NCBI RefSeq assembly: GCF_024979295.1
Contig: NZ_JANLCJ010000001.1
Coordinates: 620,001-684,000, forward strand
DNA: 64,000 bases
Source of the DNA: Herbiconiux daphne
GTDB taxonomy: Bacteria; Actinomycetota; Actinomycetes; Actinomycetales; Microbacteriaceae
Direction of reading: 5' to 3'
In this document: positions 16,395 through 25,046 of the stretch, in pieces
Numbering within the stretch: the stretch's first letter is position 1
Layout of the letters: each line of letters begins with the position of its first letter
Notes under the pieces: generated by a model
What the model was told of the DNA's origin: nothing
The model's database searches: none
The model's input: the letters and a program-made list of their open reading frames with translations, nothing else
Made by a program: the position numbers and the translations under genes

Positions 16395-17678
16395 ATGACC
16401 CGCGACAGCTCCACCCGCGACATCCCGACCCCCGAGCAGCCCTACCGCGGTGCCCGTGCCCTCGTCATCGGCGGCTCCATCGGCGGCCTCACCACCGCCC
16501 TGCTGCTCCGCGACGTCGGCTTCGAGGTCGACGTCTACGAGCGCACCGCCACTCCGCTGCACGGCCGCGGCAGCGGGATCGTGCTGCAGCCCGACACGCT
16601 GCGCTGGTTCGAGGAGCGCAGCGGCCTCGATGCGGCCGCGCTCAAGACCTCCACCGAGCGGGTTCAGTACCTCGACCGAGAGAACCGCATCATCACCGAG
16701 GAGGAGCGGCGCTGGGAGTACACCTCCTGGGGCACCTTCTACCGGGCTCTGCTCTCCGACTTCGGCACCGAGCACTACCACCTCGGCGCCTACGCCTCGG
16801 GCTTCGACGACGACGGCGACTCGGTCACCGTGCGCTTCGCCGACGGCCGGGTCGAGACCGCCGACCTGGTCGTGTTCGCCGACGGCATCAACTCGCCCTC
16901 CCGGGCTCATTTCGACGCGGATGCCGAGCCGACGTACTCCGGCTACGTGGGCTGGCGGGGCACCGTCCCGCTCCGCGAGCTCAGCGCGCCGACCCGGCGG
17001 CTGATGAGCGACGCCATCACCTACTCGGTGGTGCCGAACTCGCACATCACCCTCTACCCCATCCCGGGCGAAGAGGGCGTGGGTGCCGACGACCAGCTGA
17101 TGAACTACGTCTGGTACCGCAACGTGCCGGCCGGCCCCGACCTCACCGAACTGCTGACCGGCAAGAACGCCTTCGTCGGCGCCGTCTCGCTTCACCCCGG
17201 CCAGGTGCAGGACCGCTTCGTGAGGGAGCTGCGCGAGACCGCTGCGGCGCTTCTCGCCCCGGCGGCAGCCGAGGTCGTGCTCGCTACCGCCGAGCCCTAC
17301 CTGCAGGTGGTGCTCGACGTGCGCTCGCGCCGGATGGCCCAGGGGCGCACCGCGCTCGTCGGCGACGCCGCCTGCAGTGCCCGCCCGCATGCGGCGGCCG
17401 GCACCGCCAAGGCCGCGGCCGACGCCTGGGCGCTTCACGATGCACTGCTCGAGAGCGACGGCGACATCGCACGGGCGCTCGAGGCCTGGGAGCCGGCTCA
17501 GCTCGAGCTCAGCCAGGCCCTGCTCTCGCGGGTCACCGAGATGGGCGACCGCTCCCAGTTCCACAACACCTGGGTGCCCGGCGACCCGTCACTGCGCTTC
17601 GGGCTCTACGGGCCGGGCATCCTGTACCCCGAGCACATCCGGGCGCAGCATCGTCAGCCGCAGGCCACGGCCTCCTGA
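16395..17678 (+). CDS. FAD-dependent aromatic monooxygenase, dihydroxypyridine hydroxylase-like
   Basis: A 427-residue class A flavoprotein hydroxylase. It has the FAD motif VIGGSIGGLTTALLLRD, then GSGIVLQPDTLRWF, the middle motif DLVVFADGINSPSR and the late LVGDAACSARPHAAAGT. YSGYVGWRGTVP and MNYVWYRNV resemble 2,6-dihydroxypyridine 3-hydroxylase and hydroxynicotinate-type enzymes. It probably hydroxylates a (hetero)aromatic ring using NAD(P)H and O2. It sits 2 bp after the MFS gene and 46 bp before the cupin gene. The exact substrate is not decided by sequence. Confidence 0.88.
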   Translation: MTRDSSTRDIPTPEQPYRGARALVIGGSIGGLTTALLLRDVGFEVDVYERTATPLHGRGSGIVLQPDTLRWFEERSGLDAAALKTSTERVQYLDRENRIITEEERRWEYTSWGTFYRALLSDFGTEHYHLGAYASGFDDDGDSVTVRFADGRVETADLVVFADGINSPSRAHFDADAEPTYSGYVGWRGTVPLRELSAPTRRLMSDAITYSVVPNSHITLYPIPGEEGVGADDQLMNYVWYRNVPAGPDLTELLTGKNAFVGAVSLHPGQVQDRFVRELRETAAALLAPAAAEVVLATAEPYLQVVLDVRSRRMAQGRTALVGDAACSARPHAAAGTAKAAADAWALHDALLESDGDIARALEAWEPAQLELSQALLSRVTEMGDRSQFHNTWVPGDPSLRFGLYGPGILYPEHIRAQHRQPQATAS

Positions 17679-17724
17679 ACCAGACCCCCACCCGACCCAC
17701 CGAACCACCGAACGGAGAACCATC

Positions 17725-18177
17725 ATGTCGAGCTTCCTGGCCGACCTGCCCCTGGCGGGCACCCTCATCGGCACCGACTTCGAAGGCTGGAGCGCGGAGC
17801 TCCGCGCGGAGTTCGCCGAGCACGCCTTCGACGGCGAGGTCGGCTCGCGCCTGCTGAGCGAGAACGACCGGGTGCGGGTGTGGGAGATCCGCCTCGAGCC
17901 CGGCGAGCGCTGGCACGCCCACCGCCACGTGCTCGACTACTTCTGGACCGCGGTGAACGCGGGCACGAGCCGTCAGCACACCTTCGACGGCACCACCCGC
18001 GACGTCTCCTACGGTGCCGGCGAGACCCGGCACTTCCATTTCAGGCCGGGCGAGTACCTGCTGCACGACATCCAGAACGTGGGGGAGAGCACGCTGGTAT
18101 TCACCACCGTCGAGCACCTCGACTCCGACAACGACGCGCTGCCGCTGCCCGCCCACGACGTCGAGGATGCGCGATGA
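17725..18177 (+). CDS. Single-domain cupin protein
   Basis: A 150-residue protein with one cupin barrel. Motif 1 is LEPGERWHAHRHVLDYFWTA, with His-x-His as metal ligands. Motif 2 lies around GETRHFHFRPGEYLLHDIQN. Single cupins in catabolic operons act as dioxygenases, isomerases or small-molecule sensors. I cannot say which applies here. It lies between the monooxygenase and the amidohydrolase, whose ATG overlaps its stop (ATGA). ATG 17725 has a GGAGAA box. Confidence 0.8.
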   Translation: MSSFLADLPLAGTLIGTDFEGWSAELRAEFAEHAFDGEVGSRLLSENDRVRVWEIRLEPGERWHAHRHVLDYFWTAVNAGTSRQHTFDGTTRDVSYGAGETRHFHFRPGEYLLHDIQNVGESTLVFTTVEHLDSDNDALPLPAHDVEDAR

Positions 18178-19172
18178 GCTTCGAGCTCCGGCCCGGCCCG
18201 GTCGACGTGCACGCGCACTGGCTGCCGCGCGAGTTGTTCGGCCTGCCGCCCGGGGCGCCGTTCGGCGGCATCACCGACCGCGACGGCCGGCTGTTCCTCG
18301 GCGAGGTGCCGCTGTCGATCGAGACCCGGCTGATGAGCGACGTCTCCGAGATCCGCGCCGATATGGAACGGGCGGGAGTGGGCTCGCGCGTGCTCTCCGC
18401 GCCGCCGTTCGCGTTCGCCCTCGGCACCGAGAAGGGCGCCGCTGACTACGTCGACGCCTTCAACGACGGGCTGGCGCAGGTGGTGCGCGACGGGGAGGGC
18501 TGGTTTGCGGGCTTCGGCTGCGTCACGCCGGCCGATCCGCAGGCCACGGCCCGCCAGCTGCAGACGATCTCCCGCACCCCCGGACTCGTCGGGGTGGCCC
18601 TGCCACCCCTGCTTCACGGCACCTCTTTCGACTCGGAGCCGCTCGAGGGCGTGCTGCGACAAGCCGACGAGTTCGGCCTCGCCGTGCTCGTGCATCCGAT
18701 GCAGCTCCCCTCGCCCTCGCTGTCGAAGCATTATCTCGTCAACCTCATCGGCAACCCCGTCGAGACGGCCACCGCGATCGCCTCGATGCTGCTCGGCGGC
18801 GTGCAGGAGAGTCTGCCCACCCTGCGCGTCTGCTTCGTGCATGGTGGCGGCTGCGCGCCGGACCTGCTCGGCCGCTGGAGCCACGCCTGGCACGCCCGCG
18901 CCGACGTGCGCGCCGCCTCCACCCGCCCGCCCGAGGACGGCTTCCGCGCGCTCTACCTCGACACCGTCACGCACGACGACGACGCCTTCACCCTGCTCGC
19001 CGCGAAGGCCGGTGATGGCCGGGTGCTGCTCGGCAGCGACTATCCATTCGACATGGCAGACGGCGACCCGGTGCGGCACGCGCTCGAGCGCGGTCTGACC
19101 GCGGAGCAGATCGAGCGCGACGGGCGCGAGTTCCTCGGATTGTCGGAATCCGACCCCACGGTCTCGCGCTGA
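18174..19172 (+). CDS. Amidohydrolase-family protein, ACMSD-like
   Basis: A 332-residue TIM-barrel hydrolase or decarboxylase. It carries the metal motif VDVHAHWLP (HxH) after strand 1, AVLVHPMQLP with a His, CFVHGGG with a further His, and LLGSDYPFDM with the final Asp. This is the pattern of aminocarboxymuconate-semialdehyde decarboxylase and gamma-resorcylate decarboxylase relatives. In this operon it may decarboxylate or hydrolyse a ring-cleavage product whose aldehyde is then oxidised by the ALDH. The ATG overlaps the cupin stop. The regulator gene downstream has its own promoter-like region. Confidence 0.87.
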   Translation: MSFELRPGPVDVHAHWLPRELFGLPPGAPFGGITDRDGRLFLGEVPLSIETRLMSDVSEIRADMERAGVGSRVLSAPPFAFALGTEKGAADYVDAFNDGLAQVVRDGEGWFAGFGCVTPADPQATARQLQTISRTPGLVGVALPPLLHGTSFDSEPLEGVLRQADEFGLAVLVHPMQLPSPSLSKHYLVNLIGNPVETATAIASMLLGGVQESLPTLRVCFVHGGGCAPDLLGRWSHAWHARADVRAASTRPPEDGFRALYLDTVTHDDDAFTLLAAKAGDGRVLLGSDYPFDMADGDPVRHALERGLTAEQIERDGREFLGLSESDPTVSR

Positions 19173-19218
19173 CCGTGGGATAGCGTATCTCTTCTCGACA
19201 GACGACGATGGGCCCCCC

Positions 19219-20085
19219 GTGACCTCCCGAACACCGGTCCTTGGACAGTACCTTCGAAGTCGTCGCGCCCGGATGGATCCCCGATCCTTCGGCTTCCCCG
19301 ACGACGGCCGGCGCGTACCGGGGCTCCGACGCGAGGAGATCGCCCAGCTGGCAGGCATCAGTCGCGACTACTACACCCGTCTCGAGCAGGGGCAGGGGCA
19401 CCAGATGTCCGACCAGGTGATGAACAGCCTGGCCGAGGCGCTGCAGCTCGACGGTGACGAGCGCACCTACTTGCGGCGGATCGCCCGCTCCGGGCTCGAC
19501 CGGGCGACTCGCTCGGTAGAGCCCCTGACGGTGCCGGTTCCGGTGAGCGACCAGGTGCTCACTCTGCTGAAGAGCTGGTCGCACGTGCCGGCCTACCTCT
19601 TCGACAGCAACCTCGACATCGTCGCCATCAACGAGATGGGCGACTATCTGAGTCCCCTCTACGCCGCCTACGGCGACAACAGCGTGCTGGCGTCGTTCGG
19701 CATCCTTCGCGACTACCCGCACTTCGCCGGCTACCTGGATGTGGCGCGCAGCACGGTGGCCGCCCTGCGGTTCCACGGCGATCCGTCGAACCCCCGCTAC
19801 CGCGAGCTGGTGGGCGAGCTCTCGGTGGAGCATCCGCTGTTCAGGCGGATGTGGTCGGAGCACGATGCCCGGCCGCTCTCTGACGGATCGGCCTGGATCA
19901 GCATCGACGGGAGCGAACCGGTGGAGGTGCCCTGGCAGGTTCTGGAGGTGCCTGGGGGCTTCTTCCTGTCCTTCCGGCCGGTGCGGGAGGGCAGCCGGGC
20001 TCACGAGCTGTTCGAGCAGGTGCGTCTGACGAAGATGACCGGTCGTGGCATCCGTGGCCCCCTCGCGGGCTGGCCGGCGACGTAG
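19219..20085 (+). CDS. XRE-family regulator with MmyB-like ligand-binding domain (copy 1)
   Basis: A 288-residue regulator. An N-terminal XRE helix-turn-helix (VPGLRREEIAQLAGISRDYY, then TRLEQGQG) is followed from about residue 105 by a PAS-like MmyB-type domain (SWSHVPAYLFDSNLDIVAIN). It starts with GTG. The ATG homologous to copy 2's start lies 11 nt upstream and is out of frame, running into TGA. A TAGCGT -10-like box is at 19181. It follows the catabolic operon on the same strand and may control it or respond to one of its metabolites. Confidence 0.9.
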   Translation: MTSRTPVLGQYLRSRRARMDPRSFGFPDDGRRVPGLRREEIAQLAGISRDYYTRLEQGQGHQMSDQVMNSLAEALQLDGDERTYLRRIARSGLDRATRSVEPLTVPVPVSDQVLTLLKSWSHVPAYLFDSNLDIVAINEMGDYLSPLYAAYGDNSVLASFGILRDYPHFAGYLDVARSTVAALRFHGDPSNPRYRELVGELSVEHPLFRRMWSEHDARPLSDGSAWISIDGSEPVEVPWQVLEVPGGFFLSFRPVREGSRAHELFEQVRLTKMTGRGIRGPLAGWPAT

Positions 20086-20114
20086 TGCGATAGCGGCGTC
20101 GACACCCGACGACA

Positions 20115-20981
20115 ATGGGCACGCCCGTGGACTCCCGACAATCGGTTCTCGCTCAGTTCCTCCGCAGCCGGCGGGCTCGGCTCGACCCCCGCGCCTTCGG
20201 CTTCGCCGACGACGGCCGGCGCGTGCCCGGTCTGCGGCGCGAGGAGCTCGCCCAGCTCGCCGGCATCAGCCGGGACTACTACACCCGGCTGGAGCAGGGT
20301 CAGGGCCATCGGATGTCGGATCAGGTGCTGAACAGCCTGGCCGACGCACTGCGGCTCGACGGCCACGAACGCAGATACCTGAACCGGATCGTCCACGCGG
20401 GCTTTCCCGCGGCGGCCCGTTCTGCGGCACCCGTGCCGATCAGCGACCAGGTTCTGACGCTGCTCGAGAGCTGGTCTCACTTGCCGGCGTACGTCTTCGA
20501 CAGCAACCAGGACGTGATCGCCATCAACGAGATGGCTGACATCCTGAGCCCTGGTTACGCGATGTACGGCGACAACATCGCGATCGGGGCCTTCGCGGTG
20601 CTGCGGGCCTATCCCGAGGTCGAGAACTACCGGCAGACCGCGCGGGACGCCGCGGCGGCCCTGCGCTTCCACAGCGACCCCGGCAACCCGCGGCTGCGGG
20701 AGCTCGTGGGGGAGCTCTCGGTGAGCGAGCCGTTGTTCCGGCGCATCTGGTCGGAGCACGACGCCCGACCGCTCACCGAGGGCACCATCATGATCAGCGT
20801 CGAGGGGAGCGAGATGGTGGAGTTCCCGTGGCAGGTGCTCGAGGTTCCGGGGGGCTTCTTCATGACCGTCTGGCCGGTCGAGGAGGGCACCCGTGCCGAC
20901 GAGCTGATGACCCATCTGCGGGAGTCCAGGATGACCGGGCGGGGCATCCGCGGACCGCTTCGGGGATGGCCGGCGCTGTAG
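20115..20981 (+). CDS. XRE-family regulator with MmyB-like ligand-binding domain (copy 2)
   Basis: A 288-residue paralogue of the gene just upstream, alike along its whole length. The HTH reads VPGLRREELAQLAGISRDYY. The sensor domain from about residue 105 begins SWSHLPAYVFDSNQDVIAIN, and the end GRGIRGPLRGWPAL is nearly the same. It starts at ATG, 29 bp after the stop of copy 1. The leader resembles that of copy 1, including a TAGCGG box at 20091, so the tandem duplication included the leader. Ligand and operator are unknown. Confidence 0.9.
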   Translation: MGTPVDSRQSVLAQFLRSRRARLDPRAFGFADDGRRVPGLRREELAQLAGISRDYYTRLEQGQGHRMSDQVLNSLADALRLDGHERRYLNRIVHAGFPAAARSAAPVPISDQVLTLLESWSHLPAYVFDSNQDVIAINEMADILSPGYAMYGDNIAIGAFAVLRAYPEVENYRQTARDAAAALRFHSDPGNPRLRELVGELSVSEPLFRRIWSEHDARPLTEGTIMISVEGSEMVEFPWQVLEVPGGFFMTVWPVEEGTRADELMTHLRESRMTGRGIRGPLRGWPAL

Positions 20982-21039
20982 GTTCCGACATTCATCCGAA
21001 CCCTGCCCGAAGCGCTGTTCAACACCTGTGTCGCCGCGT

Positions 21040-21051
21040 TAGCGTGATCAC
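21040..21051 (+). promoter_or_regulatory. -10 box of the HTH-less MmyB-like gene, leaderless
   Basis: TAGCGT at 21040-21045 lies 6 nt before the ATG at 21052, with no room for a ribosome binding site. Confidence 0.5.
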
Positions 21052-21579
21052 ATGACAGCCGAACTTTCGCAGGACGAGACACGGGCCGGCATCACAGCGA
21101 TGCTGTCGTCGTGGTCGGGTGTGCCTGCACTGCTGTGCGATCGCCACCTCACCGTGCTCGCCTCGAACGCGGCCGCCCGGGCTCTCTCGCCCGGGTTCGC
21201 CGAGGGAGTGAACCTGGCGCGCTTCACCTTCCTCGAGCCCGAGGTGAACCGGGATCACGACATGTACGACGCGGCGGCGAACCAGGTCGCGGCGCTGCTA
21301 CGCGAGTCGCTCGACGAGCACCACGGCGACGCAGCCTTCCGGGCGATCGTCGGCGACCTCTCGGTGCTGAGCCTCGACTTCGCCGCGGCGTGGGCCGACG
21401 AATCGCTCTCCGCGCGGGCCAGCGGTGTCATCGACTTCGCCGACACGCCCGTCGGGCTCATCCAGATGGGCTACCAGGTGCTGCGCGTGCCCGGCAGCGA
21501 AGACGACTCGCTGCTCGTCTGGGGCCCCGCCGACGAGGCCTCGGCCAACGCCCTAGCCCGCCTCCTCGCGAGCGCCTGA
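21052..21579 (+). CDS. Stand-alone MmyB-like ligand-binding domain protein (no HTH)
   Basis: A 175-residue protein matching only the sensor half of the two regulators upstream. MLSSWSGVPALLCDRHLTVL, then ASNAAARALSPGF, aligns with their SWSHxPAYxFDSNxDxxAINEM block. Later IVGDLSVLSLDFAAAWADES matches their VGELSVxxPLFRRxWSEHDA, and MGYQVLRVPGSEDD matches PWQVLEVPGG. The DNA-binding domain is absent, and the start has its own promoter, so this looks like a separate gene rather than a broken copy. It may sense the same ligand or bind its HTH-bearing relatives. Confidence 0.75.
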   Translation: MTAELSQDETRAGITAMLSSWSGVPALLCDRHLTVLASNAAARALSPGFAEGVNLARFTFLEPEVNRDHDMYDAAANQVAALLRESLDEHHGDAAFRAIVGDLSVLSLDFAAAWADESLSARASGVIDFADTPVGLIQMGYQVLRVPGSEDDSLLVWGPADEASANALARLLASA

Positions 21580-21617
21580 GGTCCTGCCTGCCGATCCGGG
21601 CGATGGCGCAGACGCCA

Positions 21618-21649
21618 GAGGCGCACCCCGGGTGAGCGGGGTGCGCCTC
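21618..21649. terminator. Bidirectional hairpin between convergent genes
   Basis: Perfect 12-bp arms (21618-21629 and 21638-21649) with an 8-nt loop lie between the MmyB-like gene and the convergent hydrolase. There is no T tract, so termination on either strand is inferred from position and strength. Confidence 0.65.
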
Positions 21650-21670
21650 GAAGGTGCTGCGGGGGCGCGA

Positions 21671-22507
21671 CTACTTCTGGATGAAGGCGAGCAGGTCGGG
21701 GTTGATGACGTCGGCGTGGATCGTGAGCATTCCGTGCGGGTAGCCCTCGTAGATCTTCAGCTCGGAGTTCTGGAGCAACTCGTGCTGCTTCAGCGAGGCG
21801 TCCTTGTAGGGCACGATCTGGTCGTCGTCGCCCTGGGTGACGAGCACGGGCACGGTGATGGCCTTGAGGTCCTCCGTCTGGTCGGTCTCGGAGAACGCGG
21901 CGATGCCGGTGTAGTGGGCGTTCGCCGCGCCCATCATGCCCTGGCGCCACCAGTTGGCGACGACGGGCGCGGAGACCTTGGCGTCCGGCCGGTTGAAGCC
22001 GTAGAAGGGGCCCTCGGCCACGGCCTGGTAGAACTCGGCGCGGTTCGCGGCCAGCGCGCTACGGAACCCGTCGAACACCGAAATCGGGGTGCCCTCGGGG
22101 TTGGCGTCGGTCTGCACCATCAGGGGCGGCACGGAAGAGACGAGGATCGCCTTCGCGACGCGGCTCTGGGGCTCGCCGTACTTGGCGACGTAACGGGCGA
22201 CCTGGCCGCCGCCGGTCGAGTGGCCGACGTGGATCGCGTTGCGCAGGTCGAGGTGCTCGACCACGGCGTTGACGTCGCTGGCGTAGTGGTCCATGTCGTG
22301 GCCGGTGCCGATCTGCGAGGAGCGGCCGTGACCGCGGCGGTCGCTGGCGATGACGCGGTAGCCCTTGTCGAGGAAGAACAGCATCTGGGCGTCCCAGTCG
22401 TCGGCCGAGAGCGGCCAGCCATGATGGAACACGATCGGCTGCGCGTCGACCCTGCCCCAATCCTTGTAGTAGATCTCTACGCCGTCTTCTGTGGTCACAA
22501 ACGCCAT
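21671..22507 (-). CDS. Alpha/beta hydrolase, non-haem chloroperoxidase/esterase type
   Basis: A 278-residue alpha/beta hydrolase of the cofactor-free haloperoxidase group (esterase/perhydrolase). It has the oxyanion region HHGWPLSADDW, the characteristic SDRRGHGRSS, the nucleophile elbow GHSTGGGQ (Ser at about 98), the acid in TQGDDDQIVP and the base in YPHGM. All catalytic residues are present. It has a typical length and appears monocistronic. A paralogue encoded at 27918-28739 has lost the Ser. Confidence 0.93.
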   Translation of the reverse strand: MAFVTTEDGVEIYYKDWGRVDAQPIVFHHGWPLSADDWDAQMLFFLDKGYRVIASDRRGHGRSSQIGTGHDMDHYASDVNAVVEHLDLRNAIHVGHSTGGGQVARYVAKYGEPQSRVAKAILVSSVPPLMVQTDANPEGTPISVFDGFRSALAANRAEFYQAVAEGPFYGFNRPDAKVSAPVVANWWRQGMMGAANAHYTGIAAFSETDQTEDLKAITVPVLVTQGDDDQIVPYKDASLKQHELLQNSELKIYEGYPHGMLTIHADVINPDLLAFIQK

Positions 22508-22689
22508 GATGAACCTCCGTGTCAGTGTCGAACAAAGCTGCCCTCCTCAGCCGTCGGTGAGGCGCGGACGGCCTCAAAGCTAACGCCGGCCCCGACCGGG
22601 TGGTTCCGACATTCGCCGAGGAACGCGCAGCCCCCCTTCCTACCCGCAGACGTACGCCCCAGGGTGTCCTGAACTGCGAGGATGGGGCG

Positions 22690-22905
22690 ATGGACGAGGG
22701 GCAGGCTGCCGCAGTTGCGCGCCAGATGGCAGCACTGTCACCCGGGCGCCGCGAAGCGGTGCGCGAGGTCGTGCTCGACGCACGGCGCCGCGGATGCGTT
22801 GACGACCGCGCGCGGGCGTACCTGCGCCGGGTGACGGGCGCGGATGTCATCGCCGACCTCGTCGCGGAGGCGCTCGCCGCCGAGCAGCCGAGGGCGATCC
22901 CGTGA
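22690..22905 (+). CDS. Hypothetical small protein
   Basis: A 71-residue Ala/Arg-rich helical protein without membrane segment or known domain. I recognise no family. I chose ATG 22690; an in-frame ATG at 22600 would lengthen it, but the added residues look like non-coding sequence. A weak -10-like GAGGAT lies just upstream. The frame shows the GC-rich third positions of a coding region, which is the only support. Confidence 0.4.
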   Translation: MDEGQAAAVARQMAALSPGRREAVREVVLDARRRGCVDDRARAYLRRVTGADVIADLVAEALAAEQPRAIP

Positions 22906-22953
22906 CGAGAGGGGTCGGGAGCACGGGCGGAGCCAAGGGCGTGCTCGGCCCGC

Positions 22954-24165
22954 TCAGCGCAAGGGCGTGATGCCCTGCGTGGTGCGTGGGAACGTGGCCA
23001 GTACCTCCCTCGGGATGTTGAGGTGTGCCGACACGAGCTCCGGCGGCACGTGCGCCAGCCAGTTGGCGAGCGACACCTCCTCGTAGCGGGGGGCGCGGAA
23101 GGTCTCGATGAAGATGGCGAGCTCGGTGCCCGTGTTCTCGATGTAGTGTCCGAAGTTGCGCCCGACCACTCCCACGTCACCGGCGTTGAAGTCGGTGGTG
23201 TTGGCGTGCGGGCCGGTGTTGAACACCGTCATGCGGCCGGAGCCCTTCAGCCAGTACTGCCATTCGTCGGCGTTCGGGTGCCAGTGCAGTTCGCGCATCG
23301 CACCGGGCTCGAGCGCCACCAGCGCCGCCGCGACCGTCTGCGACATCGGGAAGTTGCCGCCGTCGGCGATCTGGATCTTGCCGCCGCTGTTCTGGTGCAC
23401 GGGCTCCGACTGCGACAGTCGGAAGATCACGGCCCCGGTGTCGGGCTGCACGCCCGCCGCGGCGCGATCGGTCTCCAGGTCGCCGGGAACGTCGCCGGGG
23501 AAGATCCAGAGGTTGTGCAGCGGGATGTCCTTGAACACCTCCTGGGCGACGCCGAAGTTCTTCGCCAGCACCTCGGGCGGGGTGTGCGCGAACCAGTCGG
23601 TGAGCAGCAGCGTGTTGCTCTCGGACTGCGCGCCGTCGTCGAACGCCAGCACGAACTCGGCGCCATCCGGGCCGAGGCCCTGCAGGGAGTGCGGCAGCCC
23701 GGGCGGGAAGTACCAGAGGTCGCCCTCGTGCACGTCGTCGACGCTCGGCAGGCCGTCACGACTGAGCGTGGTGATGCGGCAGCTGCCCCGCGTCATCACC
23801 GCCCACTCCGCCGTCTGGTGCCAGTGCAGCTCCCGGATGCCGCCGGCCTCGAGGTACATGTTCACCCCGGCGATCTCGTCGGAGATCGCGAAGTCCTGCT
23901 GTGTCAGCTCGCGTGCCCAGCCGCCGCGCTGCACCCGCCGGGGCGAGATGTTGAACGACGACCAGAAGAACGGCTGCGTGCTGATGTCGGTGGGCGGCGC
24001 ATCCATCTGGTTGGGGAAGAGCTTCTCCAACGCCGGATTCTGCGGCCCCGTCATCACCAGGCTGGTGGGATCGCCGATCGTGTTGACCTCGCCCTCCGCG
24101 GGCTGGTCGGGGTTGCCGAAGACCGGCGCCTCGTGGTTGGGCGCGCTCTCGTCATTCACTGTCAT
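22954..24165 (-). CDS. oxdC: Bicupin oxalate decarboxylase
   Basis: A 403-residue two-domain cupin that should turn oxalate into formate and CO2 with Mn. Domain 1 has RELHWHQTAEWAVM (His, His, Glu ligands) and the later PHSLQGL His. Domain 2 has RELHWHPNADEWQYW and GHYIENTG. The flexible lid after domain 1 reads SESNT, keeping the Glu that separates decarboxylases from oxidases but in a slightly different context from the SENST of Bacillus OxdC. There is no signal peptide, so it is cytosolic. ATG 24165 has AAGGAG. It is a single gene and may serve acid tolerance or oxalate use. Confidence 0.93.
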   Translation of the reverse strand: MTVNDESAPNHEAPVFGNPDQPAEGEVNTIGDPTSLVMTGPQNPALEKLFPNQMDAPPTDISTQPFFWSSFNISPRRVQRGGWARELTQQDFAISDEIAGVNMYLEAGGIRELHWHQTAEWAVMTRGSCRITTLSRDGLPSVDDVHEGDLWYFPPGLPHSLQGLGPDGAEFVLAFDDGAQSESNTLLLTDWFAHTPPEVLAKNFGVAQEVFKDIPLHNLWIFPGDVPGDLETDRAAAGVQPDTGAVIFRLSQSEPVHQNSGGKIQIADGGNFPMSQTVAAALVALEPGAMRELHWHPNADEWQYWLKGSGRMTVFNTGPHANTTDFNAGDVGVVGRNFGHYIENTGTELAIFIETFRAPRYEEVSLANWLAHVPPELVSAHLNIPREVLATFPRTTQGITPLR

Positions 24166-24325
24166 GGCTCCTTCTCCTTATCGCTCGAGGGGTTGTACCT
24201 CCTTCGATGACACTGCACGCACCGACGGCGCCGCTCCTCAGAATTGCGCAAGAGCCCTCGACTCCGGATGGAGCGGCGGCGGTCGTGGCGTCCGTAGGGT
24301 GACTCGTGATCGGGAGGGGCGGCGG

Positions 24326-25033
24326 ATGAGACGACTGCACGTGGCGCTCGTGCTGCTGTCGTTCGGAGCGGGGGCGGCGGATGCGTTCGCCTTCCTCGCC
24401 CTGAGCGGCACCTTCACGGCGAATATGACCGGCAACCTCGTGCTCGCCGCCCTGTTCACGAAGCCGGCGTACGTGACCACTTTGCTCTGCGCCCTGGTGG
24501 CCATCGCCGCGTTCGCCGTGGTGCTCTACTCGGGGTTCCGGTGGACGAAGAACGCCGAGTCGGCGGAGGCGTCGAAGCGGATGTCCATCCGGCAGCTGCT
24601 CGTGCCCTCGCTGCTGGCCCAGGCGGTGGTGGTGGCGCTCTGGCTCCTGGTGTGGCGTCACCTGCCGCTGGCCGTCGAGTTCGTGGTGATCGCCCTCTCG
24701 GCAGGGGCGCTGGCGCTGCAGACCGTGGCGGCCAAGAAGCTGACGGACATCGACGGCATCACCACCACGTACGTCACCGGAACCCTCACCACGACCATGC
24801 AGGCACTGGCCGAGCGGAGCGACCGGGGGCAGGGCATCCGGGTGCTCTCGATCGTGGCCCTGCCGGCCGGGGCGCTGGCGTGCACTGCGCTGCTGCAGCT
24901 GGTGCCATGGGTGGGACCATTGCTGCCGTTCGTGATCTCGGGAGTCGCGACGGCGATCGCGTTCGCCGCCGAGCCACCGGCCGCGGCACCGGCTCCGGCC
25001 GGTGCCGCGGCACCGGCTCCGGCCGGGGCGTGA
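24326..25033 (+). CDS. DUF1275 (YoaK-like) membrane protein
   Basis: A 235-residue protein with six predicted helices. The family opening is clear: GAGAADAFAFLALSGTFTAN, then MTGNLVLAA. GALALQTVAAKKLTDIDGIT followed by TTYVTGTLTT is the second conserved block. No function is established for DUF1275, and a transport role is usually assumed. The C-terminus ends in an Ala/Pro tail made by a 24-bp tandem duplication. The FUSC gene starts 13 bp downstream on the same strand. Confidence 0.88.
   Translation: MRRLHVALVLLSFGAGAADAFAFLALSGTFTANMTGNLVLAALFTKPAYVTTLLCALVAIAAFAVVLYSGFRWTKNAESAEASKRMSIRQLLVPSLLAQAVVVALWLLVWRHLPLAVEFVVIALSAGALALQTVAAKKLTDIDGITTTYVTGTLTTTMQALAERSDRGQGIRVLSIVALPAGALACTALLQLVPWVGPLLPFVISGVATAIAFAAEPPAAAPAPAGAAAPAPAGA
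24980..25027. repeat. 24-bp tandem duplication in the DUF1275 gene
   Basis: Two copies (24980-25003, 25004-25027) differ only in the last base. Each encodes AAAPAPAG in frame, and together they form the protein's C-terminal tail. Confidence 0.9.
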
Positions 25034-25046
25034 CGGCGGGGCTCCG

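Noticed and set aside
22600..22689. Longer N-terminus for the hypothetical protein at 22690
   Set aside because: The added 30 residues lack coding character and there is no ribosome binding site at 22600.
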